Assembly (NCBI GenBank): GCA_903813345.2
Contig: CAIIXF020000005.1
Coordinates: forward strand, 41,457,394-41,521,393
Reading direction: 5' to 3'
DNA: 64,000 nt
Origin: Owenia fusiformis
Taxonomy: Eukaryota; Annelida; Polychaeta; Sabellida; Oweniidae
Part shown: positions 1-11,010 of the stretch, one piece after another
Numbering within the stretch: the stretch's first letter is position 1
How the letters are laid out: each line of letters starts with the position of its first letter
Translations under genes and position numbers: made by a program
Notes under the pieces: model-generated
What the model was told of the DNA's origin: nothing
Databases searched by the model: none
Seen by the model: the letters and a program-made list of their open reading frames with translations, nothing else

Positions 1-627
1 AAAAATAAACACGGACTATTCCCAACCCATAATCAAACTTGAAAAGAAACACTGTCTAATGTCCCCCCTCCCCCATCATATAAGTACCATTATCACAATC
101 TAAGGGACAATCAATCCATACAGAAGCCATTAAAATCCATGTTGAAGAATAAATATAAATTGATAAACCAAAACTCATATCATGATTTGTTGCAGATACT
201 AGAATATACTTTTTGTATTGTCAAAATCGGTTTATTTTTGTATAATTTTATTGTAGTATGTTTATATGTATAGTTGCCAATAATGTTTGCTTCGGCAACT
301 TCTTGAAAAATCTTTGTAAAAAAAATTACTATGATAATAAAAACAACAACAATATACTAGAATATCGTATCAAATATCTAAGCACAAGTTTCAAAGGGAA
401 AGTTCCAAAAACTGCAAAGAACCAAGCAAGAAAAGCAAAGTCTAAGTGTAAACCGGTCATAAGAAAAATAGACACCGTATCCCAAAACCATGATCTAAGG
501 TGAGAGGAAATAATAACACCCCTTCCCCCTCCAGGTATATGTACAAGATTTGGCATTCAATCTCAAATGATGTGGGATAGACAAAAAAGATGTTCATTGT
601 TTTTTCAATGTATTGACATCTATATAC
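1..627. other. left flank, non-coding (gene A intron)
   Basis: The last visible exon of gene A ends in a splice donor at 627, so this stretch should be intron of gene A, whose remaining exons lie left of the window. I see no further convincing exon here on either strand. Positions about 395-505 resemble about 24,440-24,560, including the shared CGGTCATAAG/CCAGTCATAAG block and GATCTAA, so both look like copies of one dispersed repeat. Confidence 0.6.
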
Positions 628-816
628 CTGGTTTATCTGGACAACTAGGACAACATTCGCCATCCTTTACTATAGGCTGTGTGTTGTCTGCACACTCGGG
701 CACGTCGCACGTAATTGAGTAACACATTACCCCCTCTTCCATACAAGAGCAATGTAAACATGGATTTCTAGTCTTAAAATCTCCGAAGGGATACCGCCTT
801 CCTTCATAAACACAAA
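628..816 (-). CDS. gene A exon 9: von Willebrand factor C domain
   Basis: A 63-codon phase 1-1 exon with a complete VWC/chordin-type domain: CVYEGRRYPFGDF, then CLHCSC, VMCYSITC, PEC, and GECCPSCP at the end. Ten cysteines are in canonical order, including the CxxCxC and CCxxC motifs. The acceptor is ATTTTCAG and the donor CCAG|GTATAT, so at least one more exon follows outside the window. VWC domains often bind TGF-beta/BMP ligands or other matrix proteins. Confidence 0.85.
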
Positions 817-3800
817 CTGAAAATAGTACGTTGATTAACAATTAGCTGTCTTGTACTTTGAGGCTGCTGAAGAAAGTGTCATATATAGTATGTTATTTAA
901 TTTTACCTACTGGGTTGGCAAGCCATTATGTGACCTACTTTGAGTGGGAGCCTGTCATAGGGAAAAGAAATTAGATGACACATTATGTAATCTTGTATTT
1001 TATGATTAAATCCATAAGACCCGTGTTGATCGTCCAAAGAACTACTAATACTTGATTGAATAATGATCATGAATAATATTATTAAACGCAATATTGAACA
1101 CTTCTCTGGTGAGATGCATCTTGAAATATTCTGACGATGGATTTTTACTCATATATCCTACTGAACAGTATTCAAGGCAATGTCACCTACATGCTGGTGG
1201 AGGTGGTGTAGGTGTCGCAGGAGTAGGACACTGGGGACAACATCTTCCTGGTGGTACAAGAGGTAGAGATCCATCGTCACACTTTTCTACATTGGCACAG
1301 CGAACAGCACTGCAATCTAAATCTTCATTTTTGAAATTACAGCTCATATTAGTTTTTCTTTACAGCATATAGAATATTTTGTTAATTACAAATAAAAAAT
1401 AAATAATCATTTAAAAAGGATTCGTTTCTCTTTATAACCAACATGTATATGTAAATATGTTATGTGCATCATAATAGATAAATCATTTTATTTATCCAAA
1501 TGTAATGAGACAATATAAATGAACTCTAAATATTATCATACCTCAACTAAAATGAGTGAAAAGTAGACCATTAATTTCAAAGACATCAGTAGACTAAGTC
1601 ATGTTCATTACCTTCTCCACAACGCGGGCAACATTCCCCGGGTGGTGTGAACAAAGTTACACCCTCTTTGCATTTAAATACAGGACATTCGACCAAATTG
1701 CAGTCTGAAATTAAGTTAAAATCACGCATGTTAATAAAATAATACCATCTTTGCACTTATACAGAGGGCAGTCGACCTAACTGCAGTCTGAAATTAAAGT
1801 TAAAATCACGCATGTTAACAAAATTATACCCTCTTTGCACTTATATAGAGGGCAGTCGACCTAACTGCAGTCTGAAATTAAAGTTAAAATCACGTATGTT
1901 AACAAAATTATACACTCGTTGCACTTGTATAGAGGACAGTCGACCAAACTGCAGTCTGAAATTAAAGTTAAAATCACGCATGTTAACAAAAGTATACCCT
2001 CTTTGCACTTATATAGAGGAGAGTCGACCAAACTGCAGTCTGAAATTAAAGTCAAAATCACGCATGTTAACAAAATTATACCCTCTTTGCACTTATATAG
2101 AGAGTCGACCTAACTGCAGTCTGAAATTAAAGTTAAAATCACACATGTTAACAAAAGTATACCCTCTTTGCACTTATATAGGGGACAGTCGACCAAACAG
2201 CAGTCTGAAATTAAAGTTAAAATCACACATGTTAACCAAATTACACCATCTTACACTTATATAGAGGACATCCGACCGACCTCTTTGCATTTATATGGAG
2301 GACAGTCTAACTAACAAACTGCAGTCTGAAATTAAAGTGTTGACAAAGATTGACCTTGATCTTCTTTGCAATTATTATAGGGGGCACGAGATGACAATGG
2401 TAATATCAAATTATTAAATATCTAAGTACAAATGTACTATCAAAAATTATAAAATAGTATAATTAAAGATGGACTTGGATACACGGGACCCCTTCTTTCT
2501 TATTAAACTTACCAGTTTTCTTCTTTTCACAGAAGTCACCCTCAAATTCATCAGGACAAGTGCAATCGAAGTCTCTGCCATCTTGAGTCATAAACAAACC
2601 TCTTCTAGGCTCACAACTAGCACCATTCATACAAGGGCTCGAGGAACAACCGTTCTGATCTGAAAAAAATTATGATTGGTTATTTATGAATCACGTGATC
2701 AGACAAAATCACAACTGCTCTTACAATGAAATAGAAAATTGTAGTGAATTGTTAAATGAATATTGATTTATGCATTTAAATTTTAAAGAGCCATACGTAT
2801 ATTTTATAAATATAAGCAATGGTGTATATTGGCACGAATGAGTATGGCTGACTCAAATTACTCCAAACCTGTTGGGTGAGTTGGTGCTGGAGTGTTTGTT
2901 GGTCCTTGGGTCTTAGCAGTTGTTGGTTTTGCTGTGCTAGGTTCTGTTGGTTTCCCAGTGCTAGGTTCTGTTGGTTTCCCAGTGCTAGGTCTTGTTGTTG
3001 GTGTTGATGTGACCCCAGGAGAATCTAATTATATAAATCATATTCTCATATGATAAATTCTCAATTTAAAAGAGGTTTGAAAAGATTGGTTATAGGACCA
3101 TATGGATTATGTCTGACTAATATTTCAATAATAGCTTATATGGTTATAAGAACATGGCTATTACTAGCAAAGAACTTCGTTTTTTAATTTTGCAATCCAT
3201 TATAACAAAAACCTAATAGATAGTTGCGGAAGTACAGGATATTCCTATTGAGGGCATCAATGTAAATCCCAAGCATGGGAATACCAAAAACTATCCTTGT
3301 GAAAATTAGAAAATAGCATACCATCCAAGTAAAATAAACAACACACAGTGATAAATTTTCAAGATAAAAATATAAGCTGTTTCCAGGAATTTTGAAGACA
3401 ACGCGGCAGCCATGCTACCCAGCATGCCAAACCAATAATAACAACCTCAACAACCTAATCAGATGTTTGCAAATGACTGTTGAACAGGCAAGCAGTTTTC
3501 CTGAAATTTTAATGACATTTATGGAAAAAACTTGAGTTTTGAAGATTTATCATAAATTCAAAATGGCTAACCAATACTATACCCAGTATGCCCTCGACCT
3601 ACTTGATCTATTAGATCTTGGCACTAGTAATCTGATCTTGCATTTGTCTTGCGGGGTAAGCAGTTTTCCTCAAATGTTGATGAGAAGATTGGATTTTTAT
3701 GTGGCGCCCGGCCGCACAATCGCAAGTACGTCTACACGATGGAGAGTTAAAATCAATCAAACGTTTAACCCTGAAAAATCACTGATGTGTTCATGTGTTT

Positions 3801-6800
3801 CGTTAAATTCTACCCACATAGTACAACACAAGCTAGATTAAAATGCAATGATTACCTGAGAACTCGACTCTTTCATAGTAATCCATGTTTCTACTGGCTC
3901 GGGTAGACCCGACGTCATCTCTATTACTCCTGCTTATGATGCACATCTGCTTGCTTTGAACATATTCTGCAGATTTGCACTCGAAGGCAGCCATGTTAAT
4001 ACATCTCTCGAGGCACTCTTCCAATGACAGCCCTTCAGTTTTGTCATCATTGTTGCCAGGGAGATACTGTTCTTGTTTACGGACCCAATATGCACCCTTC
4101 ATTTGCATGGGTACTTCATCTACAATATTTGAAATATGAAACATAGCACGGTTATAGATTTAGTGAAGTCAAAGTTACATATTTCATGTTCTCTTTATAC
4201 CCTAAAAGGGGTGATTTGAGACGTGAATAAATAAACAAGATTTACAAACATGGAAACCAATTACCACTAAGATTATGTGGTCTGATTTTTCTAAGATCTC
4301 AAGATCAGGAGCTGGTTGTCCGGTCGTCCGCCACAAAACCTTGTGGGAACACCTTTTGACATTTTCAAATTCTATGTTCTTTTGTTGATCAAAAATCCTT
4401 AATTTTTATCAAAATCAATTGATATCATACTTGAAATGCAGTTATGTGGTAAAAAGTAAAAAATTATATATGAATTCGACCTTGTGTGACCCCATTTTAC
4501 AGCAGTCCCCGTTTCAATCAAAACGAAATATATTTTCTTATAATGGAAGTCAGTACTTTCAACCGTTATGTTCATTTTTTGTGGCAGAGTACAGGACAAC
4601 GATTCTTCATAATTTTTTGAAGCAGCAAAGGGACTAAAGAGAAGTGTACCCCGATTTGTCAACTATGCAAAACAATTATAGAAAAAAGTATTCGATGATC
4701 CGTCCACTATGGAACATAAGAATATAGATTTGTCAATTTCAAAACCTAATATTGAGAATGATTTGTCAATTATGGCGCATTATATGGAAATGAAATATAC
4801 AATGATATGTCAAATATGGACATGGTATGGAAAAGAAAGAAACAATAGATTATATGCTTACCATCTCTTGGATTGGGATAGAGTCCCGGACGTGTTGTAA
4901 TGGTTGGTTCAGTTGCCGGTTTTGTTAAGTTATCTGAAATACAGTTTTGAGAGGAAACAAGGAAAATAAATGAAATGAAGACGAAATAGATGGTATAGTG
5001 ATGACAGCCACATGTTTTATACACTTGCATTAACATGACAAAATGTCACCACCTAGCTATTATTAGTTCAATCTTAAGTCAGATTTGAATTCCTGAGAAC
5101 TCTTTGGATGATTTAGAAAAATTGAACTCAGTCTAAACAGTATTTGTTAAGTTATTGGAAGTTTTAAGAATTTGTTACAGACGCCAACCGCCACCCGCCG
5201 ATCGCCAACCACCTACCACCAACCGGCGCCACAAAAACGGAGACCATAACAATATGTCACCACTTCTCGGTGGTGACATAATAACGACATGTACATTTAA
5301 ATGGAATAAGAAGCGATAAAGACCTGCCAATGTCTAATTTTCAGCCTTCACATAGAAATGCTTACCTGGAACCTCTACTCGTTCATAGTAATCTATGTTA
5401 CCACTAGTTCGAGTGGGTCCGACGTCATCTCTATTACTCCTGCTTATAATGCACATCTGCTTGCTTTGAACATATTCTGCAGATCTGCACTCGAAGGCAA
5501 CCATGTTAATACATCTCTCGAGGCACTCTTCCAATGACAGTCCTTCAGTTTTGTCGTCATTGTTGCCAGGGAGATATTGACCCTGTTTCCGGACCCAATA
5601 TGCACCATTCACCTGAACTGGGGTTTCGTCTACAAAGCAATATTTGAAACAGCGCTCAAGACATATGCTATTAACACTGCTACCCACCTAGTTACACAGA
5701 CGTATCGTCAGTGTATCATGGCTGAACTACTTACGGGACTAGGTTTCGGTAAGATTTTTTTATTTCCCGATTTACACCTACTTATAAGTCACGTTGTGAA
5801 TAATAATTTGGCCCGAAGTTAAGGAAGATAGTCTAGTTTGAGAATGTGTCGATGGTTTTAGGTTTTATATGTTAACGAAGACACAATTCACGTATTAAGT
5901 CCCTCGCTTTTGTTACACTGACGAACGACCAATATCAGTGTAATATTGGCAATATTAATGCCGATCGTCAGTGTAACAAAAGCGAGGGACTAAATATGTG
6001 AAATGCGTCTTCGTTAACATACCGAACCTAATACCATCGACACATTCTCAAACTAGACTATCTCCCATAACTTCGAGCCAACTTATAATCCACATCGTGA
6101 CTTATAAGTAGATGTAAATCGAGAAATGAAAATATCTTACCGAATTCAAATCCCGGAAGTAGTTCCGCCATGATACACTGACGATACGTCGTATGTGTAA
6201 CTAGGTGGGTAGCAGTGATTAAGAGTGGTGCTTTTTTCTTTAAGCGATACCCATCTTCTTTATAAATTTATTATTTCATAAGACGATTACTATAAAATTC
6301 TGATATATCATTTTGAAATAAATGAAATATCTTGAAATTACATTTGTTAATGAAAACACAGAATGAAATCCAATAAGAAATTCAATAGAGGAGTTTCTAA
6401 ATGATTTTGAAATCTCGCTAATTCTCGTTTTTTCATGAGATTTTAAGAGATTTGCACATTTTACCTCTAATGACTTACTTTTCTTTCTTTTTAATAGCAT
6501 ATTTGAATTCAGTGATATGTTTCCTACAATACTAGCTTTGATTTACACATTTATGTCATTTAAATCATTCTCCGTGACATTTAAAAAAACTTGGGCCAAA
6601 TCTCCATTGATGTTATGCTAAAATTCTTTAAAACCATGGTTTAATCGTATGACAACCAACATTTTCATGTTTAATCACAATATGTTCATTGCCAGGATCA
6701 TTTAATAGTATGCTATTCAAATTTCAGACAGATTTAACTAACACTCTTTGATAAATCATGAAATCAAGTGACTATTGCAAGCTTTTAGCATAGAACTCAA

Positions 6801-7856
6801 TGGAAGGTTGGCCCAAGATGAACAAAGGTGACATCTATTATGTCAGCTTTATTCAGCTTTATTTAGCTATTTAGAAACTATACTATTAGTATCGTTGAAC
6901 ACTCTCAACAGAAATCCAATATATAAATCAACTGAGACATACTCTCCCCATTGGTTTTTGATTTGCCAAAAAATATTTACATACGTGGAGTGTGGAAGTT
7001 ATCGAGGGTTTACGTATGGTCTTTTTTACTTCAACTTTAATTTTGATATATATTTTTTTTGTTTTCAAATATTTCTGCCCAGGTTATTCACTTTTAAGCC
7101 TTAAAAATATATAGCGCCGTGCAAAATACCTGGAAAATGTTTAGATGTTTAGACTCGAGTACATGGAGAGAGTGTGAGATTTTAAAAGTTAGAAATATTT
7201 GAAAACATGAAAATCACAGAAACATGTCCACCAAATAGGTATTAATTAACCATACTTTTGGATCAAGTAAAATAAAAATGAATTCAAGTTTTGCTTGACC
7301 CGCTACGCCATTTGTCATGTTGCTATAGTAACAATAATTATCCATTGTGGCATCATATGACAATGAAACTGTTTTATCCAACCCAAAACTATATTCTCCA
7401 TTTACTTTGAAAATTTCAAGTAGATTGGTTGAAAAATAATGCAATGACAGATAAATTCCCAGAACTTAATGATCACCCTGTATATGTAAGATTCATTCAT
7501 GATTTATTTTGTTTGAATTGGTAATTGTGTATAGATTTCTTTTTGAAATATTTTGATATCATTCTTGAAACTTGCACTTACCGAAATCCTCAACAACTTA
7601 AACTTTTCTTTAAAAACAGAAATCAGTAGAGCAATATTAATACTAACTACAAAAAGTAGAATTCTTCAACAAGACATTTTCTGTGGTTTTAGTTACTAAT
7701 ATGTAGAAAAAAACATTGCTAGGCTAAGATTCTTAGTAAAATAATTATTCTCCGTTACTTGAGTAATTAAATGTTATTAGTATTACCTGTATTAGCACTA
7801 ACCATCGCCCCAAATAACAGGGTCATCCCTAGGACCAGATTGTTCAGCCGCACCAT
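628..7856 (-). CDS. gene A: secreted PAN/EGF/VWC multidomain protein (partial, 9 exons seen)
   Basis: This minus-strand gene has coding exons at 7787-7856, 5366-5629, 4862-4933, 3856-4119, 2869-3024, 2513-2659, 1612-1704, 1191-1316 and 628-816. All joins are phase 1, so each internal exon is a symmetrical 1-1 module. The order is signal peptide, PAN, Thr/Pro linker, PAN, mucin-like linker, EGF, two short VWC-like modules and a full VWC domain; the 3' end lies outside the window. PAN, EGF and VWC domains bind proteins or carbohydrate in the extracellular matrix, so a secreted matrix or adhesion protein is inferred. The signal-peptide exon, PAN exons and linkers closely resemble those of gene B, so the two are tandem paralogues. 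No enzymatic domain is visible. Confidence 0.85.
1191..1316 (-). CDS. gene A exon 8: short VWC-like module plus Pro/Thr tail
   Basis: A 126-nt phase 1-1 exon encoding DCSAVRCANVEKCDDG, then PGRCCPQC, then a Pro/Thr tail (PTPATPTPPPPA). It is the same half-VWC cysteine pattern as exon 7. The acceptor GATTTAG has a poor pyrimidine tract; an upstream in-frame extension (CNFKNEDL) is possible but would not keep phase. The donor is GCAT|GTAGGT. Confidence 0.65.
1612..1704 (-). CDS. gene A exon 7: short VWC-like module
   Basis: A 93-nt phase 1-1 exon encoding DCNLVECPVFKCKEGV followed by a GECCPRCGE ending. It resembles the C-terminal half of a VWC (chordin-type) repeat: C..v.CP, a C..G turn and CCP.C. 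The acceptor is AATTTCAG and the donor GAAG|GTAATG. The acceptor and the first half of this exon are the source of the tandem array immediately upstream (1705-2335). Confidence 0.75.
1700..2335. repeat. 84-bp minisatellite derived from gene A exon 7 acceptor junction
   Basis: The anchor GCAGTCTGAAATTA recurs at about 1700 (the exon itself), 1783, 1867, 1951, 2035, 2116, 2200 and 2321, giving a unit of about 84 bp. Read on the minus strand, each unit holds a TTTCAG acceptor, the first part of exon 7 (codons like DCSLVDCPLYKCKEGI) and some intron. The units therefore look like partial duplicates of the exon 7 5' junction, degenerate and lacking the CCPRC half. Confidence 0.85.
2513..2659 (-). 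CDS. gene A exon 6: EGF-like domain
   Basis: This 49-codon phase 1-1 exon runs from a TTTTTTTCAG acceptor to an AACTG|GTAAGT donor. The six EGF cysteines appear as NGCSSSPCMNGASC, then FDCTCPDEFEGDFC. The insert between C3 and C4 is long (GLFMTQDGRD). It lacks the Asp/Asn set of a calcium-binding EGF. Confidence 0.85.
2869..3024 (-). CDS. gene A exon 5: mucin-like linker
   Basis: This 156-nt phase 1-1 exon encodes a Thr/Pro/Ser-rich stretch with an internal 8-residue repeat (PSTGKPTE twice, then PSTAKPTT). At DNA level this is a 24-bp tandem repeat. The acceptor is ATAATTAG; the donor CAG|GTTTGG is weak but in phase. It is a probable O-glycosylated spacer before the EGF domain. Confidence 0.75.
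3856..4119 (-). CDS. gene A exon 4: PAN/apple domain 2
   Basis: A second 88-codon PAN exon with the same phase and length as exon 2. It shows GAYWVRKQEQYLPGNNDDK, LEECLERC, FECKSAEY, KQMCIISR and MDYYERVEF, and ends in a CTCAG|GTAATC donor. High identity to 5366-5629 and to 15908-16171 shows that this module has been copied within and between the two genes. Confidence 0.85.
4862..4933 (-). CDS. gene A exon 3: Thr/Pro-rich linker
   Basis: This is a 72-nt phase 1-1 exon between a TATTTCAG acceptor and a GATG|GTAAGC donor. It encodes a short linker rich in Thr and Pro (KPATEPTITTRPGLYPNP). It matches the linker before the PAN exon of gene B at 16634-16696, which has the same GIYPKP-type ending. 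The role is inferred to be an O-glycosylated spacer between the PAN domains. Confidence 0.75.
5366..5629 (-). CDS. gene A exon 2: PAN/apple domain 1
   Basis: This 88-codon phase 1-1 exon runs from a TTTGTAG acceptor to a CCAG|GTAAGC donor. It shows the PAN_1 pattern: LEECLERC, then FECRSAEY, then KQMCIISR, and it closes with IDYYERVEV. Four cysteines sit in the usual PAN spacing. PAN domains mediate protein or glycan binding in secreted proteins. It is nearly identical to exon 4 and to the PAN exon of gene B, which indicates recent exon duplication. Confidence 0.85.
5670..6222. mobile_element. 543-bp foldback/MITE element with 5-bp target duplication
   Basis: 5675-6217 is almost entirely one inverted repeat: each arm is about 260 bp and the centre near 5,950 is short. 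The ends read CACTGCTACCCACCTAGTTA and its complement, and both are flanked by ATTAA (5670-5674 and 6218-6222). No coding capacity is seen. It sits 40 bp upstream of the gene A PAN exon 2 acceptor. Confidence 0.85.
6223..7786. other. gene A intron 1, remainder
   Basis: AT-rich sequence between the foldback element and the signal-peptide exon. A 76-codon minus-strand open frame at 7214-7444 lacks recognisable domain features or phase-compatible splice context, so I do not call it. I see nothing else to support. Confidence 0.5.
7787..7856 (-). CDS. gene A exon 1: start codon and signal peptide
   Basis: The ATG at 7856 opens a 23-codon stretch, MVRLNNLVLGMTLLFGAM followed by VSANT, then one base and a CAG|GTAATA donor. 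It has a basic N-terminus, a hydrophobic core and small residues before the cleavage point. The equivalent exon of gene B reads MIRLSPVILGTVLLAGAI with the same length and phase, which supports this start. Joined to the next exon, the mature protein begins near Asn-Thr-Asp-Glu-Thr-Pro. Confidence 0.85.
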
Positions 7857-9015
7857 GTTAACTTGTCTTTCGCTAGTTCTTTTCTGGACTCCCGAATTAA
7901 TTCTTGAACTGTCCAGAGTCAAAGGAGGGATTTTGTACTGTGGCCCAGTATTTATTGCAAAGCGGCATTATTTTTGTTTTAAGATTACAAAGGATTATAC
8001 ATTTTCATTCACGTAGGCTTAACACAACAATACATAAATAGGCCATACGCCCAATAATGATTCATTGAAAGCATCACGACATAAGTTACAATATATACCC
8101 TCTTACTTGCATTTGACATTGAGGAACCTTTTATGCTCGGACATTTTAAGTTATAACCATAACAACACGTATTATGTCAGTGATTGTGTAGTCCGTTGGA
8201 TTGGGGAACACGAATGTTTGTCTTTATATTTCACTCTCGACAACAATGGTGGTCGTTCCTTATACTCAAGAAGCGGCAAATCGAAGCATTGGAGCACGTT
8301 CATATTTTTATTCCGGTCATACTTCATTGATATCAAATGACTTCATGAAGTCGAAATGATTTTATAAATGCCACGAAAAGTGTTCAGTTTTCTCTTGTAA
8401 ATCTTTTCTAAATATTATTTACTTAATTCTGCAACATTTCTGGTTTCTTCTCATGTTTTAAATATGCCTTGGCTTTATTGAGAATTAAAATTCTGAAATG
8501 TTTTTGCGCTGATGCCGACGACTTGTAGGAGTCAATGAGGACTTACAAAATACTTCAAAATCTACATAAAATCCTCACCTCTTCAAAATCCATTATATAG
8601 CGAAATAACTCAATTCTGACATTCATTTCTCAAGGTGTTTTCAAACCCTAGTCCAAACAGCGTCATTCGTTTGACCTCGTTTGCTCAACGCTTTGTATTA
8701 ACGCGGGATCGGCGAAAATGTCTATTGAGATCATCGAACTTTACAATTCATAGAATAAACAGCACATATAATGCACCTCAGTTTTTCTGTAGCTGTGTGA
8801 ATTACTAACACAATGATGCATTATTACCACCTTGCCGGGCCAGTTCATTTTACTATATCGACCTGAGAAATGTGTGACGTCATAGTGGTGATCCATATGG
8901 ACCGGTCTAGAATATATTCTGGACCGGCAATTTTTCCCCGGGAAATTAGATATCGTTCAGTGCGTAAGATTTTCTTGCTATTTCAGCCCTGGTCGTTAAC
9001 GGTGGTAATAATACT
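7857..9015. other. gene A upstream region
   Basis: This should hold the 5' UTR and promoter of gene A. A TATA-like AATAAATA on the minus strand lies about 100 bp upstream of the ATG, but I cannot place the transcription start. No other feature is supported. Confidence 0.4.
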
Positions 9016-9122
9016 AATAACGTCATTTCTGCGAGCAATATAGTGAAATATTGGACCTTGGGCCTTCGGCCCTCGGTCCAACATTTCACTATATACATGT
9101 AGCCCTTAGAAATGACGTTATT
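9016..9122. repeat. hairpin with GGGCC-TTCG-GGCCC-type loop
   Basis: The arms AATAACGTCATTTCT and AGAAATGACGTTATT enclose a longer imperfect stem (ATAGTGAAATATTGGACC and GGTCCAACATTTCACTAT). The stem closes on GGGCCTTCGGCCC. It is a probable small foldback element; this is a eukaryotic locus, so it is not a rho-independent terminator. Confidence 0.75.
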
Positions 9123-9358
9123 GTACTATTGTACAGGGAAAGCCGTTGACGTCCTCACGGGAAGGGTCTCTGACCTTTGCACAAAGTGAATAATTCTGAA
9201 GAACTTCACGAAACAGTTTCGAGACGTTTACAATTTTTAGCAGAGCCTCATTAAGATCTTCCCGTTCGTAAAGGAAAATAATTTTCCTGTATAAGCCCAT
9301 TTACGGGCGAACATCGTTATGTATGACAATTCACATTTTAGAACTACTTTGGTATGAC

Positions 9359-9374
9359 GGGGGGGGGGGGGGGG
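9359..9374 (+). repeat. poly-G run
   Basis: Sixteen consecutive G residues. Such runs are polymorphic and error-prone in assemblies. Confidence 0.9.
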
Positions 9375-9429
9375 AGTAGATAGGCTAAACCACAATTTCT
9401 TGTGAAATCAAGATTAAGAAACGAAGCAT

Positions 9430-10820
9430 CTAACACGCCTAACCATCGACAACGTAGAGTGACAAAATATACCGCGTACACTTTAGATGTACGGTGTCAC
9501 TATTCTAACTGATATGAAGCAAACACGATAATGTGGATGTGGTGTAGGTTATAAAAATTAATCTGAGGAATACTTAAGGGATTTTATGTTTAATTTCGTG
9601 TGTATTCGATTTGGAAGATATTTACCTTTCTAATTCCGGGCAGTGCTCGAGTTTTTTCGTAGTAAATCTACCCACCAACAATGATCGGTTGGAAAATGTT
9701 GTTTTTTCACATTTCCTTTGGGCATTTTTTCCCCTGTCGCCTAAGAGTGTCGATTATTTTTATGAGAATATGTTTCCCAAAGTTACATAATTAAGGTCGG
9801 TTGAAGATTTAATAAATATTCACGTTTTTGCTAAAATAAAAAAAAATCATAAGTGTATGTTGTCATCTCGATGTACGTTGTCCCATTGAACTTACATATC
9901 TAAATTCACAGTTAACCCTTATGTAGACAACGTATTTCTCATATGACAAGGGGCAGGTGGATCAGATTCATTTAAAACTGAAACGGAACAATCAAGTATT
10001 ACTAATTCAACTTGATTGAACCTCTGCACTTTCCAGATATATCATAAACGGGATTTTGAAAGTCATCTTCGATTAGCTAGTATAGATCTCTCCATGAACT
10101 CCTTAAGATTATTAAAATTCATAAAAATGCAACATAACGTAACGTACCGACGCCGAATGGTAAAAGAGGTTGGAAGATAACACCCCACGGTCAAATATTA
10201 ATCACTATATCAACACTTTCATAAAATAAAATAGCATTAAACAAGAGGTAAAAAATCACTTTTACCTGTTTATCTGTACCAGGGATACATGAACATGTTC
10301 GTTGAACATCACTTGTTACTCATAAAACCCTTAATGCGTTTTGAAATTAAATCATTGCATTGTTTACATTTCAATTACAGTGACAACGTACATTAGAGAT
10401 GACAACGTACATTTTTGATTTTTTAAATGATACTAAAATACATGAATATTTATAAAACCTTCAACCGTCTTAAATTGTGAAGTTTAGAGAAACATATTCT
10501 CATAAAAATATTCGGCACTCTTAGACGACATGGGAGAAAATGATCAAAGGAAATGTGTAAAATAACACACTTTTCCAACCGACCAATTGCATGGGTAGAT
10601 TAACAACGAAAAAACTCAAGCACTGCTCGAAAATCTTTTAACGTAATTAGAAAGGTAAATGTCTTCCAAATCGAATACACACGAAATCAATCATGAAATC
10701 CTTTATGTACTCCTCAAATTAATTTTGAAAACCACAATCAAACCTACATCATAGTTTTCGCTTCAAATCAGTTAATAGTATATCTTGTCACTGTACGTTG
10801 TCGATGGTTAGGCGTGTCTA
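9430..10820. mobile_element. 1.4-kb foldback element with more than 500-bp arms
   Basis: The termini ACACGCCTAACCATCGACAA (9433) and TTGTCGATGGTTAGGCGTGT (ending 10817) are exact inverted repeats, flanked by CTA on both sides (9430-9432 and 10818-10820). Homology between the arms continues for about 500 bp. GACAACGTACAT-like motifs recur inside. No transposase frame is visible, so it looks like a large non-autonomous DNA element; a 3-bp duplication is compatible with a Harbinger-like family, which is inference. Confidence 0.85.
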
Positions 10821-11010
10821 AGGAGGTTAATTACAAAAATGTTAATCTCAATAAATGAGATCCTATCTTCCATTAGTGCAAATTGGTTTCCATCTAGTTC
10901 CGCAATCATTAGCCATTTGCTATATAAGTTTGAAATCTCGATGAAGTCTCATTTAGTAAGATTTTTAGAGATTTGCATATCTAATAAATAAGGACATTTG
11001 CCTCTATATA

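Noticed and set aside
1812-2264. 150-residue plus-strand repetitive protein
   Set aside because: The frame stays open only because the 84-bp unit length is a multiple of three; the repeat derives from the opposite-strand exon 7.
7214-7444. Extra gene A exon (76-codon minus frame)
   Set aside because: No acceptor/donor pair in phase 1 and no recognised domain; exon 1 joins exon 2 directly in phase.
9016-9122. Intrinsic transcription terminator
   Set aside because: The GC-rich hairpin lies in a eukaryotic genome and the long arms indicate a foldback element.
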